Source: Pontiella sp. (GTDB lineage: Bacteria; Verrucomicrobiota; Kiritimatiellia; Kiritimatiellales; Pontiellaceae). Taken from it: 5,899 nucleotides of DNA. A program made the translations under genes and the position numbers. Positions 1-5,519 of this stretch are shown piece after piece. The first letter of the stretch is position 1; each line of letters opens with the position of its first letter. Below the pieces are notes generated by a model. It made no database searches. It had not been told where the DNA came from and worked only from the letters and a program-made list of their open reading frames with translations. The stretch covers positions 1-5,899 of the forward strand of contig JAOZSZ010000099.1 of NCBI GenBank assembly GCA_029939385.1. Reading direction: 5' to 3'.

Positions 1-158
1 GGGGCTTCTGGCACATGGGGCAATTCGCCGCCGACTACCGCAAGCTCTTCGGCGAAAATCCCTCCGCCACCCTCGGGTGCGATGCCCAGTCCTGCAAATC
101 CTCCTGTCCCTTCCGTAGCCAATGCCTGGTCTGCCTTGGGGCGAAGCGGGGCGCGTAG
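1..158 (+). CDS. AraC-family transcriptional regulator, C-terminal fragment with Cys-rich tail
   Basis: The gene runs in from the left edge; only the last 51 codons (reading from base 3 to the TAG at 156-158) are visible. The first half reads [20 protein letters not shown], the usual end of the second helix-turn-helix of AraC/XylS regulators (the G-F-x-H-x-x-x-F-x-x-x-Y-x-x-x-F-G-x-x-P-S pattern). The protein should therefore bind DNA, but its ligand domain lies outside the window. Most AraC proteins end soon after this motif. Here about 27 further residues follow, with five cysteines spaced C-x4-C-x3-C-x5-C-x2-C and a basic end (AKRGA). The tail might bind a metal or Fe-S cluster, which is inference. 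No ribosome binding site or start is visible. It shares the strand of the following operon, but a 132-bp gap with its own promoter suggests separate transcription. Confidence 0.75.
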   Translation, partial: GFWHMGQFAADYRKLFGENPSATLGCDAQSCKSSCPFRSQCLVCLGAKRGA

Positions 159-240
159 AGCCTAGAAAGGGGACTGCTTCCGCGAACCCCAATCTCCTCC
201 ATCCGTTCACTATTCTTTTCAAATTTTCCTAGAATCCCGC

Positions 241-269
241 TTGACCTCGTTTTGAGCATATGCTCATAT
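241..269 (+). promoter_or_regulatory. Promoter of the DUF134/NifX operon
   Basis: TTGACC (241-246) matches five of six bases of the -35 consensus. Seventeen bases downstream lies TCATAT (264-269), a weak -10 match (three of six), preceded directly by TGC (261-263), which gives an extended -10 arrangement. Transcription would start near 276, leaving a short leader before the ribosome binding site GGAGA (280-284) and the ATG at 291. The -10 is poor, so the site could need an activator. The position just ahead of the first operon gene, and the palindrome inside it, support the call. Confidence 0.5.
253..266. promoter_or_regulatory. Perfect 14-bp palindromic operator (TGAGCATATGCTCA)
   Basis: TGAGCATATGCTCA is identical to its reverse complement over all 14 bases. 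It lies between the putative -35 and -10 elements and overlaps the first bases of the -10, so a bound dimer would block or redirect RNA polymerase. The gene immediately downstream encodes a helix-turn-helix protein of the DUF134 family, making autoregulation the simplest reading. I found no second full copy in the window. The symmetry is seen directly; the binding protein is inferred. Confidence 0.6.
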
Positions 270-290
270 CCGCACAACCGGAGACCGTTC

Positions 291-683
291 ATGCCACGAC
301 CAGTAAGTCCAAGAGAAATTGAAGAGCCCCCAGAATCTACCTGGTTTAAGCCGACGGGGATTCCAATGAAGGATCTTCAGGAAGTTGTGCTGACGTTCGA
401 TGAAATTGAAGCCATACGCTTGGCCGATGCCGAAGGGCTCTATCAAGAACAGGTAGCCGAACTGATGAAGGTTTCTCGGCCGACGATCGGGCGCATCCTG
501 GCCTCGGCTCGTCAGAAGATTGCCGACGCACTGGTGCACGGAAAAGCCATCCGAATGGAAGGTGGAACCATCCAGATTCGTAACCAGAGATCGGGAAAAC
601 TCTGCCGCGGCAAAAATCCCTCTTGGAAAAGCAACTGTCCAAAATCATTTCTTACAACTCATAAAAAAAAGGAAATCATATGA
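291..683 (+). CDS. DUF134 (UPF0251) family helix-turn-helix DNA-binding protein
   Basis: A 130-residue protein of the DUF134/UPF0251 family (PF02001). The family opening is clear: MPRP, then a Pro-rich stretch with FKPTGIPMKDLQEVVLT (19-35), then the D-E-I-E-A-I-R-L-A-D element (37-46). A sigma-70 region-4-like helix-turn-helix follows at about 51-75 (QEQVAELMKVSRPTIGRIL), then ARQKIADALVHGKAIRMEGG (73-92). Family members usually end near here; the last 35-40 residues are basic, unconserved and contain two cysteines (105, 116). I chose the ATG at 291 because GGAGA (280-284) is well placed and MPRP is the family N terminus. A longer reading from TTG at 252 would begin inside the promoter. The stop overlaps the next start as ATGA (680-683), so the two are translationally coupled. 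These proteins often sit beside NifX-like and Mrp genes. It probably regulates this operon through the palindrome just upstream, which is inferred. Confidence 0.88.
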   Translation: MPRPVSPREIEEPPESTWFKPTGIPMKDLQEVVLTFDEIEAIRLADAEGLYQEQVAELMKVSRPTIGRILASARQKIADALVHGKAIRMEGGTIQIRNQRSGKLCRGKNPSWKSNCPKSFLTTHKKKEII

Positions 684-1042
684 AAATTGCATTTACCGCC
701 AGCGGAGACTCGTTGAGCGCTCCCCTCGACCCGCGCTTTGGCCGCGCCCCCGGATTCTTGATCTATAACGATGAAGACGGCACATTGAAAAGTGTGAACA
801 ACGAACAAAATCTGAACGCAGCACAAGGGGCAGGAATCCAAGCCGCACTGCTCATCTGCAAGCAAGATGTCGATTGTTTGATTACGGGCCACTGCGGCCC
901 AAAGGCGTTCCAAACCTTGGAAGCCGCCCATATCAAGGTCTATCATTGCACGGCCAAAACGATTGAAGAAGCCTACGCTCAATTCAAGGCGGGCGAATTA
1001 ATTGAAGCGAAAGTAGCCAACGCGGATTCACACTGGGTTTAA
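680..1042 (+). CDS. NifX/NifB-type dinitrogenase Fe-Mo cofactor biosynthesis family protein
   Basis: A 120-residue protein of the PF02579 family, which includes NifX, NafY, the NifB C-terminal domain and the Desulfovibrio orange protein; the fold binds metal-sulfur clusters or their precursors. Family marks are MKIAFTASGD (1-10), LDPRFGRAPGFLIY (16-29), GAGIQAA (50-56), TGHCGPKAFQTLEAAHIKVY (69-88), FKAGEL (102-107) and an ending in HWV. Length is typical for a stand-alone member. Cysteines lie at 60, 66, 72 and 90, with C72 in the conserved G-x-C-G-P turn. Its ATG overlaps the DUF134 stop and is served by AAGGAAA (669-675) inside that gene. No nitrogenase genes are seen, so a role in nitrogen fixation should not be assumed; a Mo/Fe-S carrier of orange-protein type is as likely. 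It differs clearly from the second NifX-like gene at 5520, so the two are not a recent duplication. Confidence 0.9.
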   Translation: MKIAFTASGDSLSAPLDPRFGRAPGFLIYNDEDGTLKSVNNEQNLNAAQGAGIQAALLICKQDVDCLITGHCGPKAFQTLEAAHIKVYHCTAKTIEEAYAQFKAGELIEAKVANADSHWV

Positions 1043-1104
1043 AAAAGATACCATCCTGAAATACGACATCCCTAGCCCATAACTGGAAATAAGGAAAATC
1101 CAAT

Positions 1105-1536
1105 ATGTTCGATGAGCTGATGGCAAAAATTGATGCTCGGCCGGATAACTTCGGGACGATGAAGGATGCTTCTGCCCACGCAAAGATTAAAGGCCCGTGC
1201 GGCGATACGGTGGAGGTCTGGTTGCGCATCGATGGCGGAAAGATCCGTAAAGCCAGCTTCATGTCCGATGGGTGTGCCTATTCCTCAGCCTGCTGTAGTG
1301 CGGCGGCAAAACTGACGGAAGGCATGACCCCTTCCGAAGCGGATCAGCTCGGCCCAGATACCGTCCTCTCGGCCGTCGGCTCCGTTCCTTCCGATCATCA
1401 GCATTGCGCTCTCCTCGCCACGAACGTCATTAAAAAAGCCTTGGCCGATTCTTCTGTAAAACCGGCCAAAAAATCATTTCAACAAAAACTTAAACAAATG
1501 TTTAGTCCTAACCCTTCGGAGAAAAACCATGTCTAG
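1105..1536 (+). CDS. IscU/NifU N-terminal-type Fe-S cluster scaffold protein
   Basis: A 143-residue cytosolic scaffold of the NifU_N/IscU family on which [2Fe-2S] or [4Fe-4S] clusters are assembled. The three ligand cysteines occur in expected settings: GPCGDTVEVWL (C32, with D34, the residue that helps cluster release), SDGCAYSSACC (C57) and QHCALLATNVIKKAL (C101, after H100). C63 is common in this anaerobe-type branch, whereas the adjacent C64 looks extra. The last 30 residues (about 114-143) are Lys/Ser-rich and not part of the domain. This is the stand-alone form without the NifU ferredoxin and thioredoxin-like C-terminal domains. AAGGAAA (1091-1097) precedes the ATG. The gene follows a 62-bp gap that shows no convincing structure, and its stop overlaps the ATPase start by 8 bp. 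No cysteine desulfurase is adjacent, so its sulfur source is not visible here. Confidence 0.88.
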   Translation: MFDELMAKIDARPDNFGTMKDASAHAKIKGPCGDTVEVWLRIDGGKIRKASFMSDGCAYSSACCSAAAKLTEGMTPSEADQLGPDTVLSAVGSVPSDHQHCALLATNVIKKALADSSVKPAKKSFQQKLKQMFSPNPSEKNHV

Positions 1537-2356
1537 TTGTCCTTCAAAAAATCCAGCCTCCACCGATGATGACCAAAAAAAAATTAATGCGAGAATGAGC
1601 AAAATCCAACACAAGATTTTTGTGATGTCCGGGAAAGGCGGGGTGGGGAAAAGTACGATTGCTGTAAATATGGCGGTCACTCTGGCGGAGTCGGGGAAAA
1701 AAGTGGGGCTACTGGATATTGATATTCACGGACCGAGTGTTCCCACCATGCTGGGTCTTTATCAGATGCCCCTCGTCCAAAATGAGAACTCCATCGAGCC
1801 CGTTCTTGCCGGCAACCTAAAGGTGATGTCGATTGGATTTATTTTGAACCATGAAGACGATGCTCTCATCTGGCGCGGCCCCATGAAAATGGGGGTCATT
1901 AAGCAGTTCCTCGGCGATGTTGAATGGGGAGAGCTAGACTACCTCATTGTCGACTGCCCTCCCGGCACGGGCGACGAACCGCTTTCTATTTGTCAACTGG
2001 TTGAAAATCCTGATGGCGCAGTGGTCATCACAACACCGCAACGAGTCGCCGCAGTGGATGTTCGTAAATCACTCACCTTTTGTAAAAAACTAAACGTTCC
2101 CGTTCTTGGAATCATAGAAAATATGAGCGGCTTTTCCTGCCCTAAGTGCGGCGAAGTATCCGAAATTTTCAGAACTGGTAGCGGCCAGAAAATGGCAACT
2201 GATTTTGATATTCCTTTTCTGGGTGCACTTCCGATTGAACCCGCCATTGTCGCCGCCTGTGACGGCGGCGTCCCCTTCATCCAGCAGTATGAAAACACCG
2301 AAACCGCCAAACTGATGAAAAGCTTAATGGCTCCTATCGTGGCATTATCAGAATAA
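1529..2356 (+). CDS. mrp: Mrp/NBP35 (ApbC-type) P-loop ATPase, Fe-S cluster carrier
   Basis: A 275-residue member of the Mrp/NBP35 branch of the MinD/ParA ATPases, which carry Fe-S clusters to target proteins. Visible motifs are the deviant Walker A GKGGVGKST (35-43, with signature Lys36), the switch-I region LLDIDIHGPSVP (61-72), the RGPMKMG element (116-122), Walker B-like YLIVDCPPGTGDE (138-150), TTPQRVAAVDVRKS (168-181) and NMSGF followed by the CPKC pair (C204, C207), which binds a bridging cluster between two subunits. It lacks the N-terminal MIP18/DUF59 domain of long Mrp proteins. Its N terminus has a single cysteine (C4), not the multi-Cys motif of eukaryotic NBP35. The start at 1529 is supported by GGAGAAA ahead of it and by the 8-bp overlap with the scaffold gene. 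The pairing suggests that clusters built on the scaffold pass to this ATPase and then perhaps to the NifX-like proteins, which is inference. Confidence 0.93.
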   Translation: MSSCPSKNPASTDDDQKKINARMSKIQHKIFVMSGKGGVGKSTIAVNMAVTLAESGKKVGLLDIDIHGPSVPTMLGLYQMPLVQNENSIEPVLAGNLKVMSIGFILNHEDDALIWRGPMKMGVIKQFLGDVEWGELDYLIVDCPPGTGDEPLSICQLVENPDGAVVITTPQRVAAVDVRKSLTFCKKLNVPVLGIIENMSGFSCPKCGEVSEIFRTGSGQKMATDFDIPFLGALPIEPAIVAACDGGVPFIQQYENTETAKLMKSLMAPIVALSE

Positions 2357-2366
2357 AAAAACCGCC

Positions 2367-3716
2367 ATGTTAAAAATACTCCAACAGATTCAAAAGCGGT
2401 TGATTGTGGCGATCCCCATCATCATGGTCTTGGGTCTTGGCGCCGGCCTGATATGGGACCCCGCACCCCTTAAACAGCTGATTATTCCGCTCACCTTCCT
2501 GATGGTTTATCCGATGATGGTTAACCTTCAGCTGAAGAAAGTGATTGAGGGCGGGGATGTGAAAGTTCAAGTGGTCACCCAACTCCTGAACTTCACGATT
2601 CTTCCGTTACTCGCATTTTTCCTGGGCAAGTTGGCCTTTCCAGATGCGCCCTATATTGCGCTCGGCCTGCTGCTAGCAAGCCTGCTTCCCACCTCCGGAA
2701 TGACGATCTCTTGGACCGGTATGGCCCAAGGAAATATGGCCGCCGCCGTGAAAATGACGGTCTTTGGACTGCTGATTGGTTCGATCCTGACGCCGATCTA
2801 TATTAAGGGGCTGATGGGCACTGTTATTGAAATTCCTATGGCCAAGATTTTTAAGCAGATCATGGTCGTGGTGGTGCTTCCGCTGGTGCTCGGCAACGTG
2901 ACCCAGCGTCTCTTAATTGCCCGCTATGGCATGGCGCACTACCAAAAAGATTTGAAGCCCATCTTTCCGCCCATCTCCACGCTTGGCGTTTTGGGTATTG
3001 TCTTTGTGGCGATGGCCCTGAAGGCACAATCCATCGCCTCTAATCCCGGCCAGCTGGTCTCTCTGATTATTCCCTTGCTTGTGCTCTATGGCCTAAACTT
3101 TTTAATCAGCACCTTAGTCGGAAAGTACTTTTTCAATCGAGGCGATGGGATTGCCTTGGTCTACGGAACGGTCATGCGCAACCTTTCGATTGCCCTCGCC
3201 ATTGCCATGACGGCCTTCGGAGAAGAGGGTTCCGAGATTGCATTAATTATTGCGCTCGCCTACATCATTCAGGTTCAAGCCGCCGCGTGGTACGTCAAAT
3301 TTACGGACCGCATTTTTGGCCCAGCGCCGGAAGTTACCGTCGGGAACCTCATGCTCGAAGGCGTCTTTTCTCTGCACCTTTCCGACACCTTAACCGGTGC
3401 GGTAAAGCTTTTGTCCGAAGAGCACATCCACTCTTTCGTCGTACTCGACGACCACGAAAAGGCAAATGGCATGCTCTTCACGGCGGATATTCTCGATGCA
3501 CTAGCCGATGAAGTGCCCGGCGATACCTCCCTTTCGGACCTGTCGCTGAAACCCGTAGTTTTCGCCACCGCGAAAACCCCACTAAAAGAGGCGTTGGCTC
3601 GTATGAGACGAACCCACGAATACAAAGTCATCATATTGGATCAAAACAATATCCCCTCGCACGTTTTAACCCATGAAGAAATTATTCGGCATATGGCCGA
3701 ACAGAAATGTAAATAA
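2367..3716 (+). CDS. BASS/ACR3-related membrane transporter fused to a C-terminal CBS pair
   Basis: A 449-residue inner-membrane protein. Residues 1 to about 315 form some ten hydrophobic helices (near 12-30, 36-55, 67-91, 96-116, 126-149, 162-184, 203-222, 230-252, 262-283 and 288-310), as in the bile acid:sodium symporter / ACR3 superfamily (PF01758). LLPTSGMTISWTGMAQGN (106-123) and MTVFGLLIGSILTPIY resemble members annotated as arsenic resistance proteins. However, true ACR3 has an essential cysteine in the fourth helix; here that region has Thr-Ser, and the only cysteine in the protein is C448. Residues about 326-445 form two CBS motifs (MLEGVFSLHLSDTL to FTADILDAL, then PVVFATAKTPLKEAL to LTHEEIIRHM), which usually sense adenine nucleotides. 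The start lies 10 bp after the ATPase stop and has no obvious Shine-Dalgarno sequence, so translation may depend on coupling. The substrate is unknown: arsenite, another oxyanion, or an organic anion. Confidence 0.8.
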   Translation: MLKILQQIQKRLIVAIPIIMVLGLGAGLIWDPAPLKQLIIPLTFLMVYPMMVNLQLKKVIEGGDVKVQVVTQLLNFTILPLLAFFLGKLAFPDAPYIALGLLLASLLPTSGMTISWTGMAQGNMAAAVKMTVFGLLIGSILTPIYIKGLMGTVIEIPMAKIFKQIMVVVVLPLVLGNVTQRLLIARYGMAHYQKDLKPIFPPISTLGVLGIVFVAMALKAQSIASNPGQLVSLIIPLLVLYGLNFLISTLVGKYFFNRGDGIALVYGTVMRNLSIALAIAMTAFGEEGSEIALIIALAYIIQVQAAAWYVKFTDRIFGPAPEVTVGNLMLEGVFSLHLSDTLTGAVKLLSEEHIHSFVVLDDHEKANGMLFTADILDALADEVPGDTSLSDLSLKPVVFATAKTPLKEALARMRRTHEYKVIILDQNNIPSHVLTHEEIIRHMAEQKCK

Positions 3717-3718
3717 CT

Positions 3719-3725
3719 AGGAGAG
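3719..3725 (+). promoter_or_regulatory. Strong ribosome binding site of the flavoprotein gene
   Basis: AGGAGAG lies 7 bp before the ATG at 3733 and just after the transporter stop (3714-3716). It is the strongest Shine-Dalgarno match in the main operon and contrasts with the missing one ahead of the transporter. This suggests the soluble reductase is made in larger amounts than the membrane protein from the same message. Confidence 0.7.
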
Positions 3726-3732
3726 AAGTTCT

Positions 3733-5403
3733 ATGAAAGTTGTTGTAATTGGCGGCGTAGCCGCTGGACCGAAAACGGCATCCCGCATTCGCCGTCTGTA
3801 CGATACCGCCGATGTTACTGTCGTGGAAAAAGGCGAGTTCCTTTCCTATGCTGGCTGCGGACTGCCCTATTATATTTCAGGCATGGTGGACTGCCAGGAG
3901 GCCCTGCGCTCCACACCGACAGGAGCGGTTCGCGATGGGGTCTTCTTCCGTAATGTGAAAGATGTGCACGTGATGAACCACACCGAGGCCACCGCCATCG
4001 ACCGCGAAAACAAACGCGTCACCCTTAAATTAGAAAGCGGCGAAACCAAAAATCTTGACTATGACAAGCTTGTGCTGGCCACCGGCGCCAACTCATTCAT
4101 TCCGCCGATCCCCGGAGTTGAACTAGAAAACATCTACAACCTAAAAGACATTCATGATGCAGATGCCATCAAGGAAACACTCGCTAAACACCAGGCCCTC
4201 AATGCCGTGATTGTCGGAGGTGGATTGATCGGCGTGGAAGTGGCGGAAGCCTTCCACGAAATGGGCTGCCGGATTACCGTCGTTGAATTCCTTCCCAACA
4301 TCCTTCCAATGATGGATCCCGAAATGGCGACCTTAGTTGAAGGTCACTTTGAAGCGCATGGCGTTCGCATCAAGACCAGCACGAAAGTCACGGCATTCGA
4401 AGGCAACGGAAAGGTTGAAAAAGTAATTACCGACCAAGGTGAAATTCCTGCCGACATCGTTATCATGGCCGTCGGCGTGCGCCCCGCCACCCAACTCGCT
4501 ATCGATGCTGGCCTCGAAATTGGCCCCACCCGCGCCATTGCCGTTAATGACCGGATGCAAACATCCGATCCCAACATCTTTGCCGCCGGCGACTGTGCGG
4601 AAAAAACCAACATTATTACCGGAAAGCCCTGCTATGTTCCGCTGGGATCGACCGCCAATAAGGAAGGCCGCGTGGCCGCGAATACGATCTGCGAAGTCCC
4701 CGACTCATTCCCCGGCGTACTCGGATCTGCCATCTGCAAAATCTTTGATTTCAGCGTCGGCCGCACCGGGCTGGGAGAAAAGGAAGCACGCGATGCCGGC
4801 TATGATGTCGTCACCTGCCAAGCACCTGCCCCCGACAAACCCCACTTCATCCCTTCAGCAAAGTTGCTATACCTTAAGTTGATTGCTGACCGAAAAACTC
4901 GCAAGTTGCTCGGGGCGCAAGCCACCGGAATGGGGGTTGTTGACCGACGGATCGATATTGCCGCCACGGCGATCACCACCGGAATGACGGTCGACCAGTT
5001 CGCTCAGCTCGACCTTTCGTATGCGCCGCCCTTCTCTCCAGCGATGGACAACATTCTTGCCGCCGCCAATATTCTGCGGAACAAGATGGATGGCCACATG
5101 GAAGGCATCTCTCCCTCAGAAGTTTGTGCGATGCTCGAAGAGGGAAAAAGCTTCACCTTCCTCGATGTCCGCACCCCCGATGAACTCGAACAAATGCGTA
5201 TTGAAGGAGCGGTTCATATTCCACTAGGTGCCGTTCGACGCCGCATGGATGAGCTCGATAAAACCAAACCGGTCGTCGCCTTCTGTAAAATCTCCCTTCG
5301 GGGCTACGAGGCGGCTCTTATTTTGAAACAGGCCGGCTTCACCGACGTCAAAGTGATGGACGGCGGCATTCTCATGTGGCCCGGAGAATTGATTCGAGAC
5401 TAA
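3733..5403 (+). CDS. CoA-disulfide reductase / NADH:persulfide reductase-type flavoprotein with C-terminal rhodanese domain
   Basis: A 556-residue cytosolic enzyme with two parts. Residues 1 to about 450 are a pyridine-nucleotide-disulfide oxidoreductase of the CoA-disulfide-reductase/NADH oxidase type: FAD motif VVVIGGVAAGPKTASRIRR (3-21), single active-site cysteine C42 in SYAGCGLPYYISG, ATGA (116-119), NAD(P)H-binding motif VIVGGGLIGVEVAEAFHEMG (159-178), the second FAD motif IFAAGDCAE around D287, and a dimerization domain with the LSYAPPFSPAMD signature near 430-445. Residues about 459-553 are a rhodanese domain (FLDVRTPDELEQ; GAVHIPLGAV) with active-site loop CKISLRG, catalytic C518 and the six-residue C-x4-R loop of sulfurtransferases. 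Known relatives reduce CoA disulfide, CoA persulfide or polysulfide with NAD(P)H, the rhodanese cysteine passing sulfane sulfur to C42. Here it may release or deliver sulfide for cluster building in place of a cysteine desulfurase, or simply detoxify persulfides; the first is inference. Length and domains are complete. Confidence 0.93.
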   Translation: MKVVVIGGVAAGPKTASRIRRLYDTADVTVVEKGEFLSYAGCGLPYYISGMVDCQEALRSTPTGAVRDGVFFRNVKDVHVMNHTEATAIDRENKRVTLKLESGETKNLDYDKLVLATGANSFIPPIPGVELENIYNLKDIHDADAIKETLAKHQALNAVIVGGGLIGVEVAEAFHEMGCRITVVEFLPNILPMMDPEMATLVEGHFEAHGVRIKTSTKVTAFEGNGKVEKVITDQGEIPADIVIMAVGVRPATQLAIDAGLEIGPTRAIAVNDRMQTSDPNIFAAGDCAEKTNIITGKPCYVPLGSTANKEGRVAANTICEVPDSFPGVLGSAICKIFDFSVGRTGLGEKEARDAGYDVVTCQAPAPDKPHFIPSAKLLYLKLIADRKTRKLLGAQATGMGVVDRRIDIAATAITTGMTVDQFAQLDLSYAPPFSPAMDNILAAANILRNKMDGHMEGISPSEVCAMLEEGKSFTFLDVRTPDELEQMRIEGAVHIPLGAVRRRMDELDKTKPVVAFCKISLRGYEAALILKQAGFTDVKVMDGGILMWPGELIRD

Positions 5404-5410
5404 CGGGTTC

Positions 5411-5480
5411 AATGGCCGCAAAAAACGTAGCGAGATCAACCCTCTTTCCTGAGGCTCTTTACGTTTCTTCGCGGCCCATT
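5411..5480 (+). terminator. Long imperfect hairpin between the flavoprotein and the second NifX-like gene
   Basis: The arm 5411-5429 (AATGGCCGCAAAAAACGTA) pairs with 5460-5480: about 18 base pairs, with two single-C bulges on the right arm and one A-C mismatch. The 30-base loop can form a small inner stem (CCTC 5441-5444 with GAGG 5451-5454). Only four T follow (5479-5482), then AACC, so it is a weak intrinsic terminator by standard criteria. It starts 8 bp after the upstream stop and could end part of the transcription, stabilise the upstream message, or be an RNA-processing site. The pairing is seen directly; the function is inferred. Confidence 0.55.
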
Positions 5481-5505
5481 TTAACCTTCATATTATATAA
5501 AAATT

Positions 5506-5512
5506 AAAGGAA
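5506..5512 (+). promoter_or_regulatory. Ribosome binding site of the second NifX-like gene
   Basis: AAAGGAA lies 7 bp before the ATG at 5520 in a very AT-rich stretch (5481-5519). It fixes the start, which also matches the family N terminus (MKIAIP). Confidence 0.65.
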
Positions 5513-5519
5513 CAAAATT

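Noticed and set aside
169..190. Possible terminator after the AraC gene (GGGG 169-172 with CCCC 187-190)
   Set aside because: Only four base pairs around a 14-base loop and no T run directly after it.
252..290. Longer start of the DUF134 gene from TTG at 252
   Set aside because: It would begin inside the palindrome and promoter, has no ribosome binding site, and adds 13 residues before the MPRP opening typical of the family; the ATG at 291 has GGAGA at good spacing.
35..292. Reverse-strand open frame over the AraC end and the promoter
   Set aside because: No family resemblance; it runs through the well-supported AraC end and the operator, and reads as a shadow frame.
680..1042. Assignment as true NifX and inference of nitrogen fixation
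   Set aside because: The family is wider than nitrogenase assembly and no nif structural or cofactor genes are present in the window.
3275..3634. 119-codon reverse-strand open frame across the CBS region
   Set aside because: Ser/Arg-rich shadow of the transporter's CBS domains with no recognisable domain or start signal.
2367..3716. Naming the transporter as ACR3 arsenite efflux
   Set aside because: The key cysteine of ACR3 is missing and no arsenic genes are adjacent, so only the superfamily level is supported.
4439..4882. 147-codon open frame in another + frame inside the flavoprotein gene
   Set aside because: It lies wholly within a conserved enzyme, has Pro/Ser/Ala-rich low-complexity composition and no ribosome binding site; a codon-bias shadow.
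5481..5505. Promoter ahead of the second NifX-like gene (TATTAT at 5491-5496)
   Set aside because: The stretch is AT-rich enough to give -10-like strings by chance, and no acceptable -35 is found at 16-18 bp; left open but not annotated.
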